DNA of 64,000 nt from Tachypleus tridentatus (Eukaryota > Arthropoda > Merostomata > Xiphosura > Limulidae): assembly GCF_004210375.1 (NCBI RefSeq), contig NC_134825.1, forward strand, positions 67,757,558-67,821,557. Reading direction: 5' to 3'. Below, in pieces: positions 12,311 to 24,410 of the stretch (positions are counted from its first letter, which is position 1; each line of letters opens with the position of its first letter). The position numbers and the translations under genes were made by a program. Below the pieces are notes generated by a model that was given only the letters and a program-made list of their open reading frames with translations, was not told where the DNA came from and searched no databases.

Positions 12311-13300
12311 TCATGTGCTGAGTCCCAAGGAATGTATAGTCCAGTATGGGTGATTTTCGGTGGATTTCTGTTTGAAATTGTGTATCAGTTCTTGTAATTT
12401 TGAGGTTAAGAAATGATATTTGATTGTTTTCTTCCTGTTCACATGTGAAGTTGATGTTGGGATGTATAGAGTTAATGTGATTGAAAAAATTAAGTATGTG
12501 TTCTGTAGATTTGAATCCACAACCGTGTCATCTACATATCTATACCAGTATAGTGGTGGATGTAATGCTGTGTTAATTGCTTGTGTTTCAACTTGTGTCA
12601 TAAAAATATTGGCTAGAACTGGTGATACTGGGTTGCCCATGCTTAGGCCGTTTGTTTGTATATAGTTTTGGTTGTTGAACATGAAGTTTGTCTTTATCGT
12701 GGTGAATTCTATGAGGGTTGCTAACTGGTTACTGGGAATTTCTATAGTTGGGTTAGGGTCTCGGATATAGAGTTCTAAGGCTATCTTACAGGCTTCAGTG
12801 GTTGGAGCTTCTGTAAAGAGGGATATAACATCGAAACTGGCCATTAAGGCTTTATGATTAAGTTGATTTAGATTAGACTTGAAATTAAAAGAGTCTTTGA
12901 TAAATGAGCTGGCTGATGTTACATATTTGGAGAATGCCATGCTATGTATTTACCAAGGTTGTAATTAAACGATTCATATGTGGACATTATTGGTCGTAAT
13001 GGACAATCTGGTTTTATGAGGTTTGGGGATGCCATATATTTGCGGTGTGCGTGAGTCAGTTTTACGTGGTAGGAATAAAGTGTTTGTGAAATGGTGTTGG
13101 CTTTTTTCATTTGTAGTAGTAATTTGTTCAGTTGCGTCTCGTGTGTCTTTGTTGGATTTGTGTGTATTGGTTTAAATTTGTTCGTGTCTGATAGGATGTT
13201 ATTCATTTTTTGGATGTATTCATTCGTGTTCATTATGACTATAGCGTTACCTTTATCTGCTTTTAGAATTTTTATGTTTTTGTCTTGTTTTAGGTTTTTT
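12311..13300 (-). pseudogene. PLE reverse transcriptase remnant, left arm
   Basis: Read on the minus strand, motifs appear in RT order: a fingers-region ADKGNAIVIM type block near the arm centre, SFDVISLFTEAP (motif A, catalytic Asp), GLSMGNPVSPVLANIFM (motif B) and YRYVDDTVV (motif C, the two catalytic Asp). This is the PLE type of RT, related to telomerase RT, not an LTR element or virus. It is 5'-truncated and degraded, with the endonuclease region following towards 11650. Confidence 0.85.
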
Positions 13301-13460
13301 ATGCAATTAATGTCTCTTTTTGTAAGGTTGTTTTTCAGTGAGAAAATTTTCTCACAAAACCATCAACATAATTTCACAAAACAGAAAACTGAAAAACAAC
13401 CTTACAAAAAGAGACATTAATTGCATAAAAACCTAAAACAAGACAAAAACATAAAAAATT

Positions 13461-14700
13461 CTAAAAGCAGATAAAGGTAACGCTATAGTCATAATGAACA
13501 CGAATGAATACATCCAAAAAATGAATAACATCCTATCAGACACGAACAAATTTAAACCAATACACACAAATCCAACAAAGACACACGAGACGCAACTGAA
13601 CAAATTACTACTACAAATGAAAAAAAGCCAACACCATTTCACAAACACTTTATTCCTACCTACGTAAAACCGACTCACGCACACCGCAAATATACGGCAT
13701 CCCCAAACCTCATAAACCAGATTGTCCATTACGACCAATAATGTCCACATATGAATCGTTTAATTACAACCTTGGTAAATACATAGCATGGGCATTCTCC
13801 AAATATGTAACATCAGCCAGCTCATTTATCAAAGACTCTTTTAATTTCAAGTCTAATCTAAATCAACTTAATCATAAAGCCTTAATGGCCAGTTTCGATG
13901 TTATATCCTCTTTACAGAAGTTCCAACCACTGAAGCCTGCAAGATAGCCTTAGAACTCTATATCCGAGACCCTAACCCAACTATAGAAATTCCCAGTAAC
14001 CAGTTAGCAACCCTCATAGAATTCACCACGATAAAGACAAACTTCATGTTCAACAACCAAAACTATATACAAACAAACGGCCTAAGCATGGGCAACCCAG
14101 TATCACCAGTTCTAGCCAATATTTTTTATGACACAAGTTGAAACACAAGCAATTAACACAGCATTACATCCACCACTATACTGGTATAGATATGTAGATG
14201 ACACGGTTGCGGGATTCAAATCTACAGAACACATACTTAAATTTTTTCAATCACATTAACTCTATACATCCCAACATCAACTTCACATGTGAACAGGAAG
14301 AAAACAATCAAATATCATTTCTTAACCTCAAAATTACAAGAACTGATACACAATTTCAAACAGAAATCCACCGAAAAATCACCCATACTGGACTATACAT
14401 TCCTTGGGACTCAGCACATGAAACAACACAAAAACTCAACATACTAAGAAACCAAATAAACACAGCCATAAAACTATGCTCACCAGATAAAATTAACGAT
14501 GAATTAGACAAAATAAAACAATACTTCACCAACATCAATAAGTTTCCTCCACAAACCGTAGAAAACATTATACGCACACACCTAGACAGAAAGCAAAATC
14601 AACCAACTAAAGTAAATACAGCTCACGAATCAAAAAACCACGAAACCATATACTGCTGTATACCATATATTCCCGACATCAGCAAACAAATAACCAACAT
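13461..14700 (+). pseudogene. PLE reverse transcriptase remnant, right arm
   Basis: The plus strand repeats the left-arm protein: the ADKGNAIVIM block near 13465, MNTNEYIQKM just after, a motif A block near 13880, GLSMGNPVSPVLAN near 14080 and a YVDDT motif C near 14190. The thumb-type segment FLNLKITRT and LYIPWDSAHE follows. It is degraded by several breaks and lacks the N-terminal part of a full PLE protein, which is usually around 800 residues. It runs directly into the endonuclease region. Confidence 0.85.
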
Positions 14701-15093
14701 TTGGCAAAAAAATTAGTAACAAAATATGACATTCCAATTAATACCAAGTTTATTCAAAAACCCGGCACAAAACTGAGGTCTATACTATGTAAAAACTACA
14801 CTGACAAACACCACACCAACATTATTTATAAAATACAATGTGATAACTGCCACGACTTCTATATTGGAGAAACAAGTAGAAAAATGGAAACCAGATTCAA
14901 AGAACATAAAAAGTCACCTTCACACGTTTTCGAACACTGCAAGTCAAATAAACACAACATAACCATAGAAAACACTCAAATATTAAATAAAGAAACAAAC
15001 ATAAACAAACGTAAAATTAAAGAAGCCTTACTTATACAACAACTTAAACCCAAAATAAACCAATATAAAGGAACGCCTTTATACCTATATTAA
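14701..15093 (+). pseudogene. PLE GIY-YIG endonuclease domain, right arm
   Basis: The segment reads NIIYKIQCDNCHDFYIGETS, then RKMETRFKEHK, then HVFEHCKSNKHNI, ending in a Lys/Leu/Tyr-rich tail (LKPKINQYKGTPLYLY). The IYKIQC...FYIG pair is the GIY-YIG core, and the CxxC cysteines and the Arg and His that follow are typical of the PLE class. It is the C-terminal domain of the RT protein above, not a separate gene. Confidence 0.88.
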
Positions 15094-15204
15094 TATAATA
15101 AATTATATATTCAAACATCTAATACCGCCCTCTACATTTCGACACACAGTTACACAACCCCTTTCAAACATGTGGTCAGCTTCCGGTCAGTTACCTCTTT
15201 CTTT

Positions 15205-15246
15205 GTGAACCTGACGATGACCGAAGAAAGTCGAAACGTTGTTCGC
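15205..15246 (+). ncRNA. Hammerhead-ribozyme-like motif, right PLE end
   Basis: Identical layout to the left end: stem I GUGAAC (15205-15210) with GUUCGC (15241-15246), core CUGACGA (15211-15217), an imperfect stem II (15218-15232), GAAAC and GUU. The expected cleavage point would be after 15240. PLEs are an established host of such motifs; this one has a weak stem II. Confidence 0.62.
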
Positions 15247-15349
15247 TCTTCTATGTAAAGTGTTTTCTCAGCCCAAACGAGCCGTTTTTTGCATATAAAT
15301 TTCTCAACAAGTGGGTTTCTCGTCATCACTGATTATTCTTGTGAATAGT

Positions 15350-16432
15350 TATTTACTTAACTTCTGCCATCTATCGATGACTTTAGAAATTATCAGTTAT
15401 TCACGTTCACGCATATTGTTTTGAAACATTTATTGTTATTGGTGTCGGTGATTCGATAACTGCACTTTGCAGATACTCTCAGTTCAACCCTAAGATATGC
15501 CAAACAAACCATAAACCAGCTGAAACGCTATTTGGAAAAACATTCCTGAAAGATATAGTTACAGGTTACGTTTAGACATATAGCGTAATGATAGGAATTT
15601 ATCTCAATTTCCAAAGAAGAAGCAATGTTAATAACTATTATAAAACGTGAAAAGTATCTAATAATTGTATCTAGCAATACAAGATAGAATATAATGAATG
15701 AACACAGCATATACAGTGTTAACACTTATAAGATGTTACTATATGCTTTTGTTTTTTTAAATCATAATTAACAATTACGAAACTAAACATACAAACAAGT
15801 AACGAAAGTCAGAAAATACGTTACCACATGGATTCTGAAAAATGGCATCATTTTTATTTTGGTGTTACCTCTGGCGAGCTCACATTTTTCATATCAAAAC
15901 ATTGAAATATATGACTACTTCATAATTCTGCATGTTTCTAGAAATAGGTCAAAGTTTATCATTTCAATATCTACCCTAATCTCACTCTCCAACAACCTGG
16001 AAAAGTTCTATCAGTGCTTATACATTTTGTATCACACTATCATATTAGAAATTGCATATCTCACTTCCGTATTATTAGTTTCTCATTGTGCATCACTCTT
16101 GCAACAGTTTGCTTAAATTCGTAATAAAATCATGTACAACATGCAATACCGTTTCGTATTTACTATATCTGAAACATGATAGCAGCAAATTAGTTAAAAT
16201 AGAGCTTCCAGAATGAAGGCGTTCTTAGCTGGGCTTACCTCGGGTTTCCATTTTGTCCTTCAATTCTTTTCAGAGATATTTGTTTCGAAGTTACTGAAAG
16301 TAGACGAGAGCTTGAGAAACGTTATTACCTGGAACCTCGTGGTTCAATATTGTTGAATTGTTGATTGTAACGGATTTGCCGTCATACGTTTATTTTAATA
16401 CCTACGTTTGTTTCAGTATAGTTTTCATGTTT
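15350..16432. other. No gene seen
   Basis: AT-rich intergenic sequence downstream of the PLE. The frames at 15528-15725 (minus) and 15859-16116 (plus) show no family features. Confidence 0.5.
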
Positions 16433-16442
16433 GCTTCTGACG

Positions 16443-16522
16443 ATTACACTGCTAAATTAGGGACGGCTAGCACAGATAGCCCTCGAGTAGCTTTGTGCGA
16501 AATTCCAAAACAAACAAACAAA
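16443..16522 (+). mobile_element. Strongly 5'-truncated SINE with TSD
   Basis: Only the last 80 bp of the SINE are present, from ttacactgctaaattaggg to the (acaa)n tail. They are flanked by gcttctgacg at 16433-16442 and 16523-16532. The body is almost consensus-like, so the insertion is young, and it was truncated at insertion. Confidence 0.93.
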
Positions 16523-16532
16523 GCTTCTGACG

Positions 16533-17580
16533 TATATTCTTGACCGTGTATTGCGCAAGTCCCTCTTCTTACAAAGACTCTATTGCAACAGAAGTACATT
16601 GTCATTATAACTGCTCCATTTCATATACATTTGAAGGCATTTATGCGAAATACACAGATGTGTCATCATTGATCATAAAACCTTGAAAATGAATGATCTG
16701 CGACAATATCATGTCTCACTTCTCTAAGAAGTATTTCGAGATTTGTTTCCTAGCATCCCGGGGTAAGAAGTGAAGCAGATATAATGTCTTGTCCTGAGCT
16801 CCTAAAGGACAAGTTATTGAATCTGGTACTTAACAAACACCTAAGATATTAGCCACATATGATGATCACTTTTAGAAGTTCCTCACAGCTGATGATCTTG
16901 TTAACATTTGAGAAATTTACAGTGTTGTCAGCGATTTTCACAAAGAACTGAATGAAATAATAAACTAAATGCCTTAGCCACCTTCAGGTGATATGATCTT
17001 TACAACTACCAAGTGCAGGCAATGGATGATCTCTGAGATCAGAGATGACTATAGCACATTGGAGCAAATACCTACGAAAGGTGAACTTGATCAAAGAGTA
17101 TCCACCGTTGGACAGGACTTACTCCATAATGTATCCAAATCTCCAAACATCTAAACTATTTTCCTTTTGATTAACGTGAAGAATTTCATTGAGAGCTCAC
17201 AGATAATTTTCATATTCATTAGTATATCTTATACTTACGATATACCATGCAAAAAGTTGCTCAAAATCAAATCCTCTATATCATCCAAGTAGGTCATAAA
17301 GGAACAATACATCACATTATTTGTAAACACTCGGCCACACATTCTTAATTCCTTCTTTTGGGATAGCAGTAGCCTGACATAGTAGATTCATTGTATCAAT
17401 ACAACATCATTCAGCATCATATTCTCAAACATCAACATCACCAGGATCACCTAATGTTAGTGCCACCAGTCATTAAACCATGATTCTAACTTTTCTAGAG
17501 AAGATGATTCCATTCAATCCTATAGGAAGTGGACTAATAATCTTAAATTCTGTTATGAATCCGACTAACGAAATACCATC
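16533..17580. other. No gene recognised
   Basis: Slightly higher G+C around 16650-17110 hints at an old coding or repeat remnant, but all frames are broken and no protein family is visible. Confidence 0.4.
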
Positions 17581-17582
17581 TG

Positions 17583-17802
17583 CTGTTGCTTTGAACAAAA
17601 CACATAACTGAAGAAAACTTGCTCTTAAATTGAACAAGACATATTACTAAAAACCATCTGCTCTTAACATTGAACAAGACGTATAACTAAAGTCCAGCTG
17701 CTGTTAACAATGAACAAGCCACATAACTAAAGACCATCTGTAGTTAACTTTGAAGAAGACATATAGCTAAAGACCATCTTCTGTTAACACTGAACAAGCC
17801 AT
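17583..17802. repeat. 40 bp degenerate tandem repeat, about 5.5 units
   Basis: The phrase gaacaagac, followed by acataactaaagaccatctg and ctgttaac, recurs with starts at 17593, 17632, 17672, 17712, 17752 and 17792, steps of 39-40 bp. Units differ at many positions, so it is older than the 1041-1369 array. The two arrays share no sequence. Confidence 0.88.
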
Positions 17803-20385
17803 ACTCTTAGCTGTTTCTGTTGCCGCTGCCTAAGGAATGTGATGTTGGAGATTTCTTTATAAAAATTATTCAAACACTCTATGTAAAACTGTATTATATT
17901 AAAGGGTAGAAACTCATTCAATATATTTACGTCTCCTAGTGACACAGTGGCATGCTTACGGACTTACAACGCTAGAAACCGGGTTTCGAAACCCGTGGTA
18001 GAAAGAGCACAAATAATTTATTGTATAAAGTTTTGTTTAATTACAATCAATCAATACATTTACACATTACTAGGAGTTTTGAAGAATATTTCTGACAGCA
18101 CTTAAACTCACTTGTACATATTCTACTTTTATATTACACATTCTTTATATTTAGAGGGGGGTCCATTCAACACCTAGTTACGTAACAAAAATGTACCTCC
18201 GCCAACTGCAGTAGGATATTATCTAAATATTGATGCCAGCCCACTGACGTTTAGACAGTACATACAGCATTCAAATGTTCCTTTCTGATTCTTGATCAAC
18301 TAGGACATGAAGATGTAGCAGTTGATACAAACTAGTCTATTTACAGAAAGCTATTCTTACTGTGTATGACAAGGGTTTTCTTCTTGAACTGATATGTGAC
18401 CTGCTACATGTGTTGGGTAACACACTTCTAATAATTCTTCTCATGTCACGTTATTAGAATAGAGTTTGGTGTCTCATAAATGCCCTAACAGTGAATAAAG
18501 GTTTCTTTCAAATTAGTCCAAATAACGAAAGCTCATCAATTTAATTCATATTGAATTAAATACTTTCAAGGATTTAGGGATCTCGGCTGACATGGAATTC
18601 TACTTCACAAAGGATACAGACTGTCACAGACTAATGCAATTTATTACAGACTACGAGATGAGACGGTATTTGAATTATGTTTAAACTATGAAAAAGCTAA
18701 TGAGAGAATCTTCTTAGATGTACTTCATACATAACATGAAACGAGACATAACACAATATTTATTCAGAATATTTACACTCACTGATGTTGAAGACATCAC
18801 TAACTACTAGTAGATAAGCTTTGTTTTTTTACAAGAGGTTGATAAGAACAACGTGTCATTAAAACCCGAGGTTTAACATGAAGGAGGAATCAGGATATAT
18901 GTAGTTTTATTCTGGTTTTCACCTCATTTAATAGAAATGGCAAGTGCTAATTCACCTAATTGTAAATGCTACAAAAATATCTCGTACAAATATCTCATCT
19001 ACTTAGAACTCAGACTTAAACAGGAAATTAATGAACTTGAATCAAAACATGTGTACAACATCCCATTGGTAGCATGTACCCACAATTCAACAAATATCAA
19101 CCTTAAAGTATTCTAAATAAAAATAGTAAACATCTTTCTGAGTTACTCTCCTACATCAAGTAACTGCAGAAATGGCATGAAGCAGTACAAAAGGCTTAAA
19201 ATTCTGAAATAAAAATAAGACCTTGGCGAAACAATGAACCTGATTTTAGGCTATCTAAGCAACCATTGTTTCTAAGACACCAACTGCAATCCAGTGAAAC
19301 TATTGTTAGTACGTTTAGGGTTTATTGTAAATAATAATATTAGGAATAAAAGCGTGTCTGTACACAGAAAAAGGTAAAAATAAATTCGAAATACTGAAAG
19401 GGTGTTTTCCATATTCATAACATGTCAAATTAGGCTTCGTAAAATATAATGAAATTTGACACATTTTAGGGTAATTGCTGACCTAGAAAATTTTGTTACC
19501 AAAATGTAGGGGGAGGTAACAAGAGGAAGAATATGTGTTTACACGTTTTTAGTTCTTGCGTTCTCTTTACTGATTTGGTGTTTCTCGCCAAAGGCTATGT
19601 TATTCTTATGTTTTCTTGTAGCCAAGCCAAAGCGGGCTATTTCCTGTGTCCACCAAGAAGAATCGAATTCCCTGATTTTAATGTTGTAACTCCAAAGGTT
19701 TGTCGTCTATCCCACTGAGGTATATTCGCCAAAGGTACAAATAAAATGTTCATCTGATTTTTTTTAGCGGAAGACCAAGAAACATCTCCATCTGATGATA
19801 GGAATATTTATTCATTTTTTCACCACAAAAACAAGCAGTTTGTTCATGTGAGTTTTAACTAGAGGAACAATCTAAGTGTTCATCTGATGTTTCACCAGAG
19901 CAAAAAAAATGGGTTTCCATCAAATATTTGTTCACTGAAAAGAATAAAAAGTCTTCCATTCGATATTTCATTAGAGGATAAAGGAAGTGTCTTTTTAGTT
20001 TTTTACAAGTAGAGCAAATAAATTATTCCCCTTCTTAGAGCCATCTCTATATGTGTTGAAAAATAAATCTAAGGACCACAGCAATAGTAATTTAACCCTC
20101 AAATTACTGAGTTAGTTACATATCATTCACTGTCTGTGGGATTATCATGTTACACCACACTGAGTAATTTTATTTTTCCCGTTACAACACAGTTTAAGGA
20201 ACTGACCAGACAACTGATGGAATCTCTCATTTTTACGAAATTATATAGAAAATCCTGGCTTTAGTCAGCGTTATTGTTGGCTGTGCTGCTCACTTTCCAC
20301 GAACCTTCCGTGAATCATTTGTTATGTTTTAGCTGTACGTTTTATCGAGGAATACAGGTTATACCTGCAAGGAGCAGTTAGTGAC
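17803..20385. other. No gene seen; tRNA-like repeat and weak tandem structure
   Basis: At 17940-18030 there is a copy of the second tRNA-like family: acagtggcatgcttacggac, acaacgctagaaaccgggtt, cgaaacccgtggtagaaagagcac. At about 19745-20000 the phrase catctgatgtttcaccagagg recurs loosely every 50-60 bp. The 19533-19718 frame has no support as a gene. Confidence 0.5.
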
Positions 20386-20620
20386 GACTCGTAAACCGAG
20401 GGTCGCGGGCTCGAATCTCCGTCACACCAAACATGCTCGCCCTTTCAGTCGTAGGGGACTATAATGTGACGGTCAATTCCACTGTTCATTGGTAAGAGAG
20501 TAGCCCAAGATGACTAGCTGTCTTCCCTCTAGTCTTGCACTGCTAAATTAGATAATGCTAGAGCAGATAGCCCTCGTGTAGCTTTGCGCGAAATTCAAAA
20601 GAAACCAAAACCAAACCAAC
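20386..20620 (+). mobile_element. 5'-truncated tRNA-derived SINE
   Basis: It starts in the anticodon region (gactcgtaaaccgagggtcg) and keeps the B box (gggctcgaatctccg), the body and the gcgcgaaattcaaaag end. A short repeat tagtgac at 20379-20385 and 20621-20627 is a likely but weak target-site duplication. A piece of the body before 'gatgactagctg' is deleted. Confidence 0.85.
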
Positions 20621-20627
20621 TAGTGAC

Positions 20628-22190
20628 CAGAAAACAATTTTTTGACATTCATTTTCGTCGATCCCGTTCTCTGCGATTTCACGTGCTGCACACCCGATCG
20701 CACCGAATTTGCTCTCTCATCAAATACTGAAAATAATTACGCCCTCTCTTCGTCCGAATCAATGAGAGTGATATTGTATTTAGAAAATACAAACGTGATA
20801 CAATATCCGTGAGGTAATGTAGTCTATTCAAATGTACTTGTGAATCATTGTATTGGATAAAAATAGTAAGATAAGTTAGTCATTGATGTGGGATCTTTAT
20901 CAGTAGCAGAAAGAGATATCAAGTACACATTTAGAAATTAATAACAGTAGTGAAAACAGCTTCTTTAAAGGGTTAACATTTATGCTGATGATAACGTTTT
21001 GGGTGATAAAACCCCAAGTGGTAAATCGTGTACAAAGCTAAAAGACATGTTTGATGATAGGTGAGAAGTTGGTGCGATTATACATTTCACTAGTAAAAGA
21101 TGAGAACAAGAGAATCAACTTGTGCTTTATATAATGTCTAATCTATTCGTACACTTTTAAACTGTTTGGTTTTAACTCTTAAAAAATGGTTCTTAACGCG
21201 TGCTAAACTCTTAGCTGTAGACATGTTATGAAAGCTTTCGTTTATTACACTATTCGCTTAAAAGAAGCCAAGGATGCTGTTGACTGGTTTCATTGGTTTT
21301 TAATCAGCAGTTTATTAAGATCCAATGTTCGAGGCGTGATGCTGTTGAATGCACTGCACACGTTCAGTTGTTGATCCATGATAAAAAGTTACAGTCAATC
21401 ATGTTGTTTGGTTCATAAAGCCAGACAAAGTCTTCGTGGCGGTGGGTACTGTAATCTACCTTCCCTCCCTCCCTCTGGTCAACAGCTCAAAATTAAGGAT
21501 ACATAACATGATCTCTAGGGGTTTCCAGCCTGGCCGTTTAGCCCACGTTTTCATAAGTGTCACTTTGGTTGAAAATGCGAATTCTAAATTGTTTTGTGTT
21601 TACATTCATCTCAGTAAATTAGAAACCTCCTATTATTGTGGTCTCAAACAGCTTCTCTGTTGCTCAAGTGTACTTTGGAATACGTTATCAGGATCTGCCT
21701 ATGCTGTCTTCATCTATACTTGTTTTACGAACTAACACTTACATGAAGATTGGACCAGTGTATTGTTTATAAAATTAAATACTCTCCAAAGCATACATAT
21801 ATTAATGCATAGAGAGACGTTAACCATGTTGTAGATTTAACAAAAATGTGTCAAGATTACCAAAGGAATGACCCAACTACCAGACCCGACAATATTAGTT
21901 AACTATGATGTTTTTGAGAATATAACAATGTTTAACAAAGTAAGAATAAATGTGCGTATTAAATTCAAGATCATTTCCAAATAATTGTTATTAAAATCCT
22001 TTTTAACAAATAACCCAAACTGCCGCATCTTTTCCTTATTATAAACAAAACTTCACACATTTATTGCACCAATTTTAAACTTTTTCTCGACTTGTATTCG
22101 AATTCAAAGCTTTTCTCACAGCTACGAGGACAGGAACTCTAATTATAACAACTAAAATTATCGTGTAGCTTCTATATGCGTACTCTTAAT
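20628..22190. other. No gene seen
   Basis: Intergenic sequence. The plus-strand open frame at 21436-21735 (99 codons) has no start context, splice context or family resemblance, and I do not call it. Confidence 0.45.
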
Positions 22191-22196
22191 TAAAAG

Positions 22197-22420
22197 ACAA
22201 ACATGCTCACGCTTTCTACCACAGGGGTGTTATAATGTTACGGTCAATCATTGGTAAAAGAGTAACCCAAGTGTTGGCGGTGGGGGGATGACTAGCTGCA
22301 TTCACTCCAGTCTTGCACTGTTAAACCGGAGAGGGCTGGCCCACGTGTAGCTTTGCGAGTGCGAAGTAACCACATTACTTTGTAGATAGAATAAAATAAA
22401 ATGTTTCCATCAACACCAGC
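22197..22420 (+). mobile_element. SINE, variant subfamily with different 3' end
   Basis: The body is shared with the main family (aaacatgctcac, ggtcaatcattggtaaaaga, gttggcggtgg). The end differs: gagagggctggcccacgtgt, then gcgagtgcgaagtaaccac and an attagaataaaataaaa type tail. The same ending is in the copy at 40371-40660. The tRNA head is missing here. Confidence 0.8.
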
Positions 22421-22889
22421 GAGACAGTGCTGGTTTCTTAAAGGAGTTCACTATTTTAACAACTGATCAGTTGACGTTTATCTCTAGCAGCTCTTGCAGC
22501 CCAGTGGCTCAACGGTTAGTCTACGGTACTACGATACTAAAAAAAAAAGTGTTTTCCATACCAGTGTGGAACAAAACAAGTTACCAAATCAAACTCAATT
22601 ATTACAAAGAGATATACAATTACATATAAAATATAATGATGGAAACGTTTATAAAAATGGCCAAGAGAAGCTTGCACCAACCAGGATGTCTTGTTGTATT
22701 GTAATACACAGCAACAAGAGAAAGAAATTACGTCTTACGAAAAGCTTGCTGTTAAAAAGACAGAACAATGTACAAATGTAACTTGAGCTACATTTTCATC
22801 ACTTATATATATAATTACTAGCTTGAGTCTCAGACTCAAAGTTTTAAAACAGATCTTTATACGAAATTCACAAACGACAACTTCAATAT

Positions 22890-23150
22890 AATAGCAGTCA
22901 TAACCTGACGGTTAGGGCGCTCGACTCGAAACTTGCGAGTGAGGAGATCGAATTCCTTCACCAAACATTCTCGCACTGACAGTCACTGGGCCATAAAATA
23001 TGACAGTCAAATCCACCAGTCGTGGGTAAACACAAGTAACCAAAATATTGACGATGGAAAATGTTGACGAGCTCTCTGATCACTTCAAAATTTGTGACGA
23101 CTGGTGCAGATAACCCTGGAATAATTTTGCCCGAAATTTAACAAAAAAAG
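22890..23150 (+). mobile_element. Ancient SINE, unit A copy
   Basis: A heavily substituted head (acctgacggttagggcgctc, atcgaattccttcaccaaac) and end (gcagataaccctgg, ttttgcccgaaattta) keep the family order. The same copy is at 43367-43610 in unit B, so it predates the A/B duplication. Confidence 0.75.
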
Positions 23151-23978
23151 CTCATAATTTGTTGCAGATTTCTACAGCAATTTATGCACGAGCTTGAACA
23201 ACTAAAAACACCCTTTTCCCAAGAAATTTAAACGCGCATGCGCTCTTTTTTCCCCCTTAGTAGGTGAATAGTCCGGGAGTTACACTAAATTGGCCTTCAC
23301 GCGAACAAATAAAAACATAATTGATACAATTATAATAGTTATCGATACTTCACTTTCAGTTACACTTTTGCTTCAGTATAGTGTAGTCTTGGAAAGTAAT
23401 TAGGAATGAACATTTTAAAAACAAACGTATATTGAAGATGTACTTAAAAATTAAATGTGTTTTTATTTATTGTTTTACATAAAATGTTACAATCGATATT
23501 TAAAAAAAATCGTAGAGTCGCATTCGCCTGGATGGATCAGTTAATTATCTGTTTGATTTGGAACACAAAGCTACACAATGAGCTATGTTTGCTTTGCTGG
23601 TATCGAAACAACAGCTTTAGTGTTATAAGACCACCAAATTGTTGCTGAGCTACTAGTGGACCATTAAATAGCAAACATATTAGACAATCATAGTTCAACT
23701 ACACAACAGGAATTACAGCAAACAACGTTTGTACAGAATTATTACTCAGAGTTGTAGCGTTTAATTTTCAAAGTTTTCATTGATATGACATTATTTAGTA
23801 ACACGTCACACTATTCTAATAAACCGTTATCGTATGAAAATACCATTAATAAAAACACTATGGTTTAAAAATACCAAACTACATATCTGCTAGATTTCAA
23901 TTAATTCGCTACATATGTTATGCCTAAACAAAGCTTGCACACGTTTGACTTTGACAATCAAGACGTCATCAATCTAGG

Positions 23979-23986
23979 TGACGTCA
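23979..23986 (+). promoter_or_regulatory. CRE-like site TGACGTCA upstream of TGase A
   Basis: A perfect 8 bp ATF/CREB palindrome sits in a block conserved in all three units, with a second ACGTCA 15 bp before it. Removing the 271 bp added by the SINE insertion, it is about 680 bp before the TATA box, as in units B and C. Function is inferred from position and conservation only. Confidence 0.45.
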
Positions 23987-24147
23987 CTATTAACTCACAC
24001 TTTTCTGTCAGAAAACGAAGAATGGTTACTCAAACTTTTATTGCTCTGTATCATATAGAAAGATGAAAATAATCTTGTGTCTATACGTGCACACAACAAA
24101 TTGCTTATAAAGAACGGACTGAAACAAAAAACTATTTATACTCGTGA

Positions 24148-24410
24148 CAATTGTTTGTTTTTTGGAAAGCTACTCGAGGGCCATCTGTGCTAGCCGTCCC
24201 TAATTTAGCAGTGTAAGACTAGAGGGAAGGCAGCTAGTCATCACCACCCACCCCCAACTCTTGGGCTACGCTTTTACCAGCGAATAGTGGGATTGACCGT
24301 CACATTATAACGCTCCCACGGCTGGGAGGACGAGCATGTTTAGCGCGACGCGGGGACGAACTCGCGACCATCGAATTACGAGTCGACCTTACCCGCTTGG
24401 CCATGGCGCC
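24148..24410 (-). mobile_element. SINE inserted in TGase A upstream region, TSD
   Basis: A full tRNA-derived SINE in reverse orientation, from the tttgttt tail to gccatggcgcc. Repeats actcgtga at 24140-24147 and 24411-24418 flank it. Unit B (about 44605-44618) and unit C (about 61286) read straight through the site, so the insertion followed duplication. It lies between the CRE-like site and the TATA box. Confidence 0.95.

Larger units (their letters stand above)
11429..15347. mobile_element. Inverted-repeat Penelope-like retroelement with 13 bp TSD
   Basis: Two arms of about 1.9 kb face away from a central spacer. The left arm (11442-13339) reads on the minus strand and the right arm (13388-15334) on the plus strand. 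The flanks carry the same 13-mer, attcttgtgaata, at 11429-11441 and 15335-15347, so the pair went in as one unit. Each arm encodes the C-terminal part of a PLE protein (reverse transcriptase followed by a GIY-YIG endonuclease) and lacks the N-terminal part. Both arms are degraded and look inactive. The right arm is about 35 bp longer at its outer end. At the centre is a perfect 18 bp palindrome, gtgagaaaattttctcac (13338-13355). Inverted and tandem partial copies are known for PLEs. Confidence 0.88.

Noticed and set aside
21436-21735. 99-codon plus-strand frame
   Set aside because: No family resemblance and no supporting exon signals.
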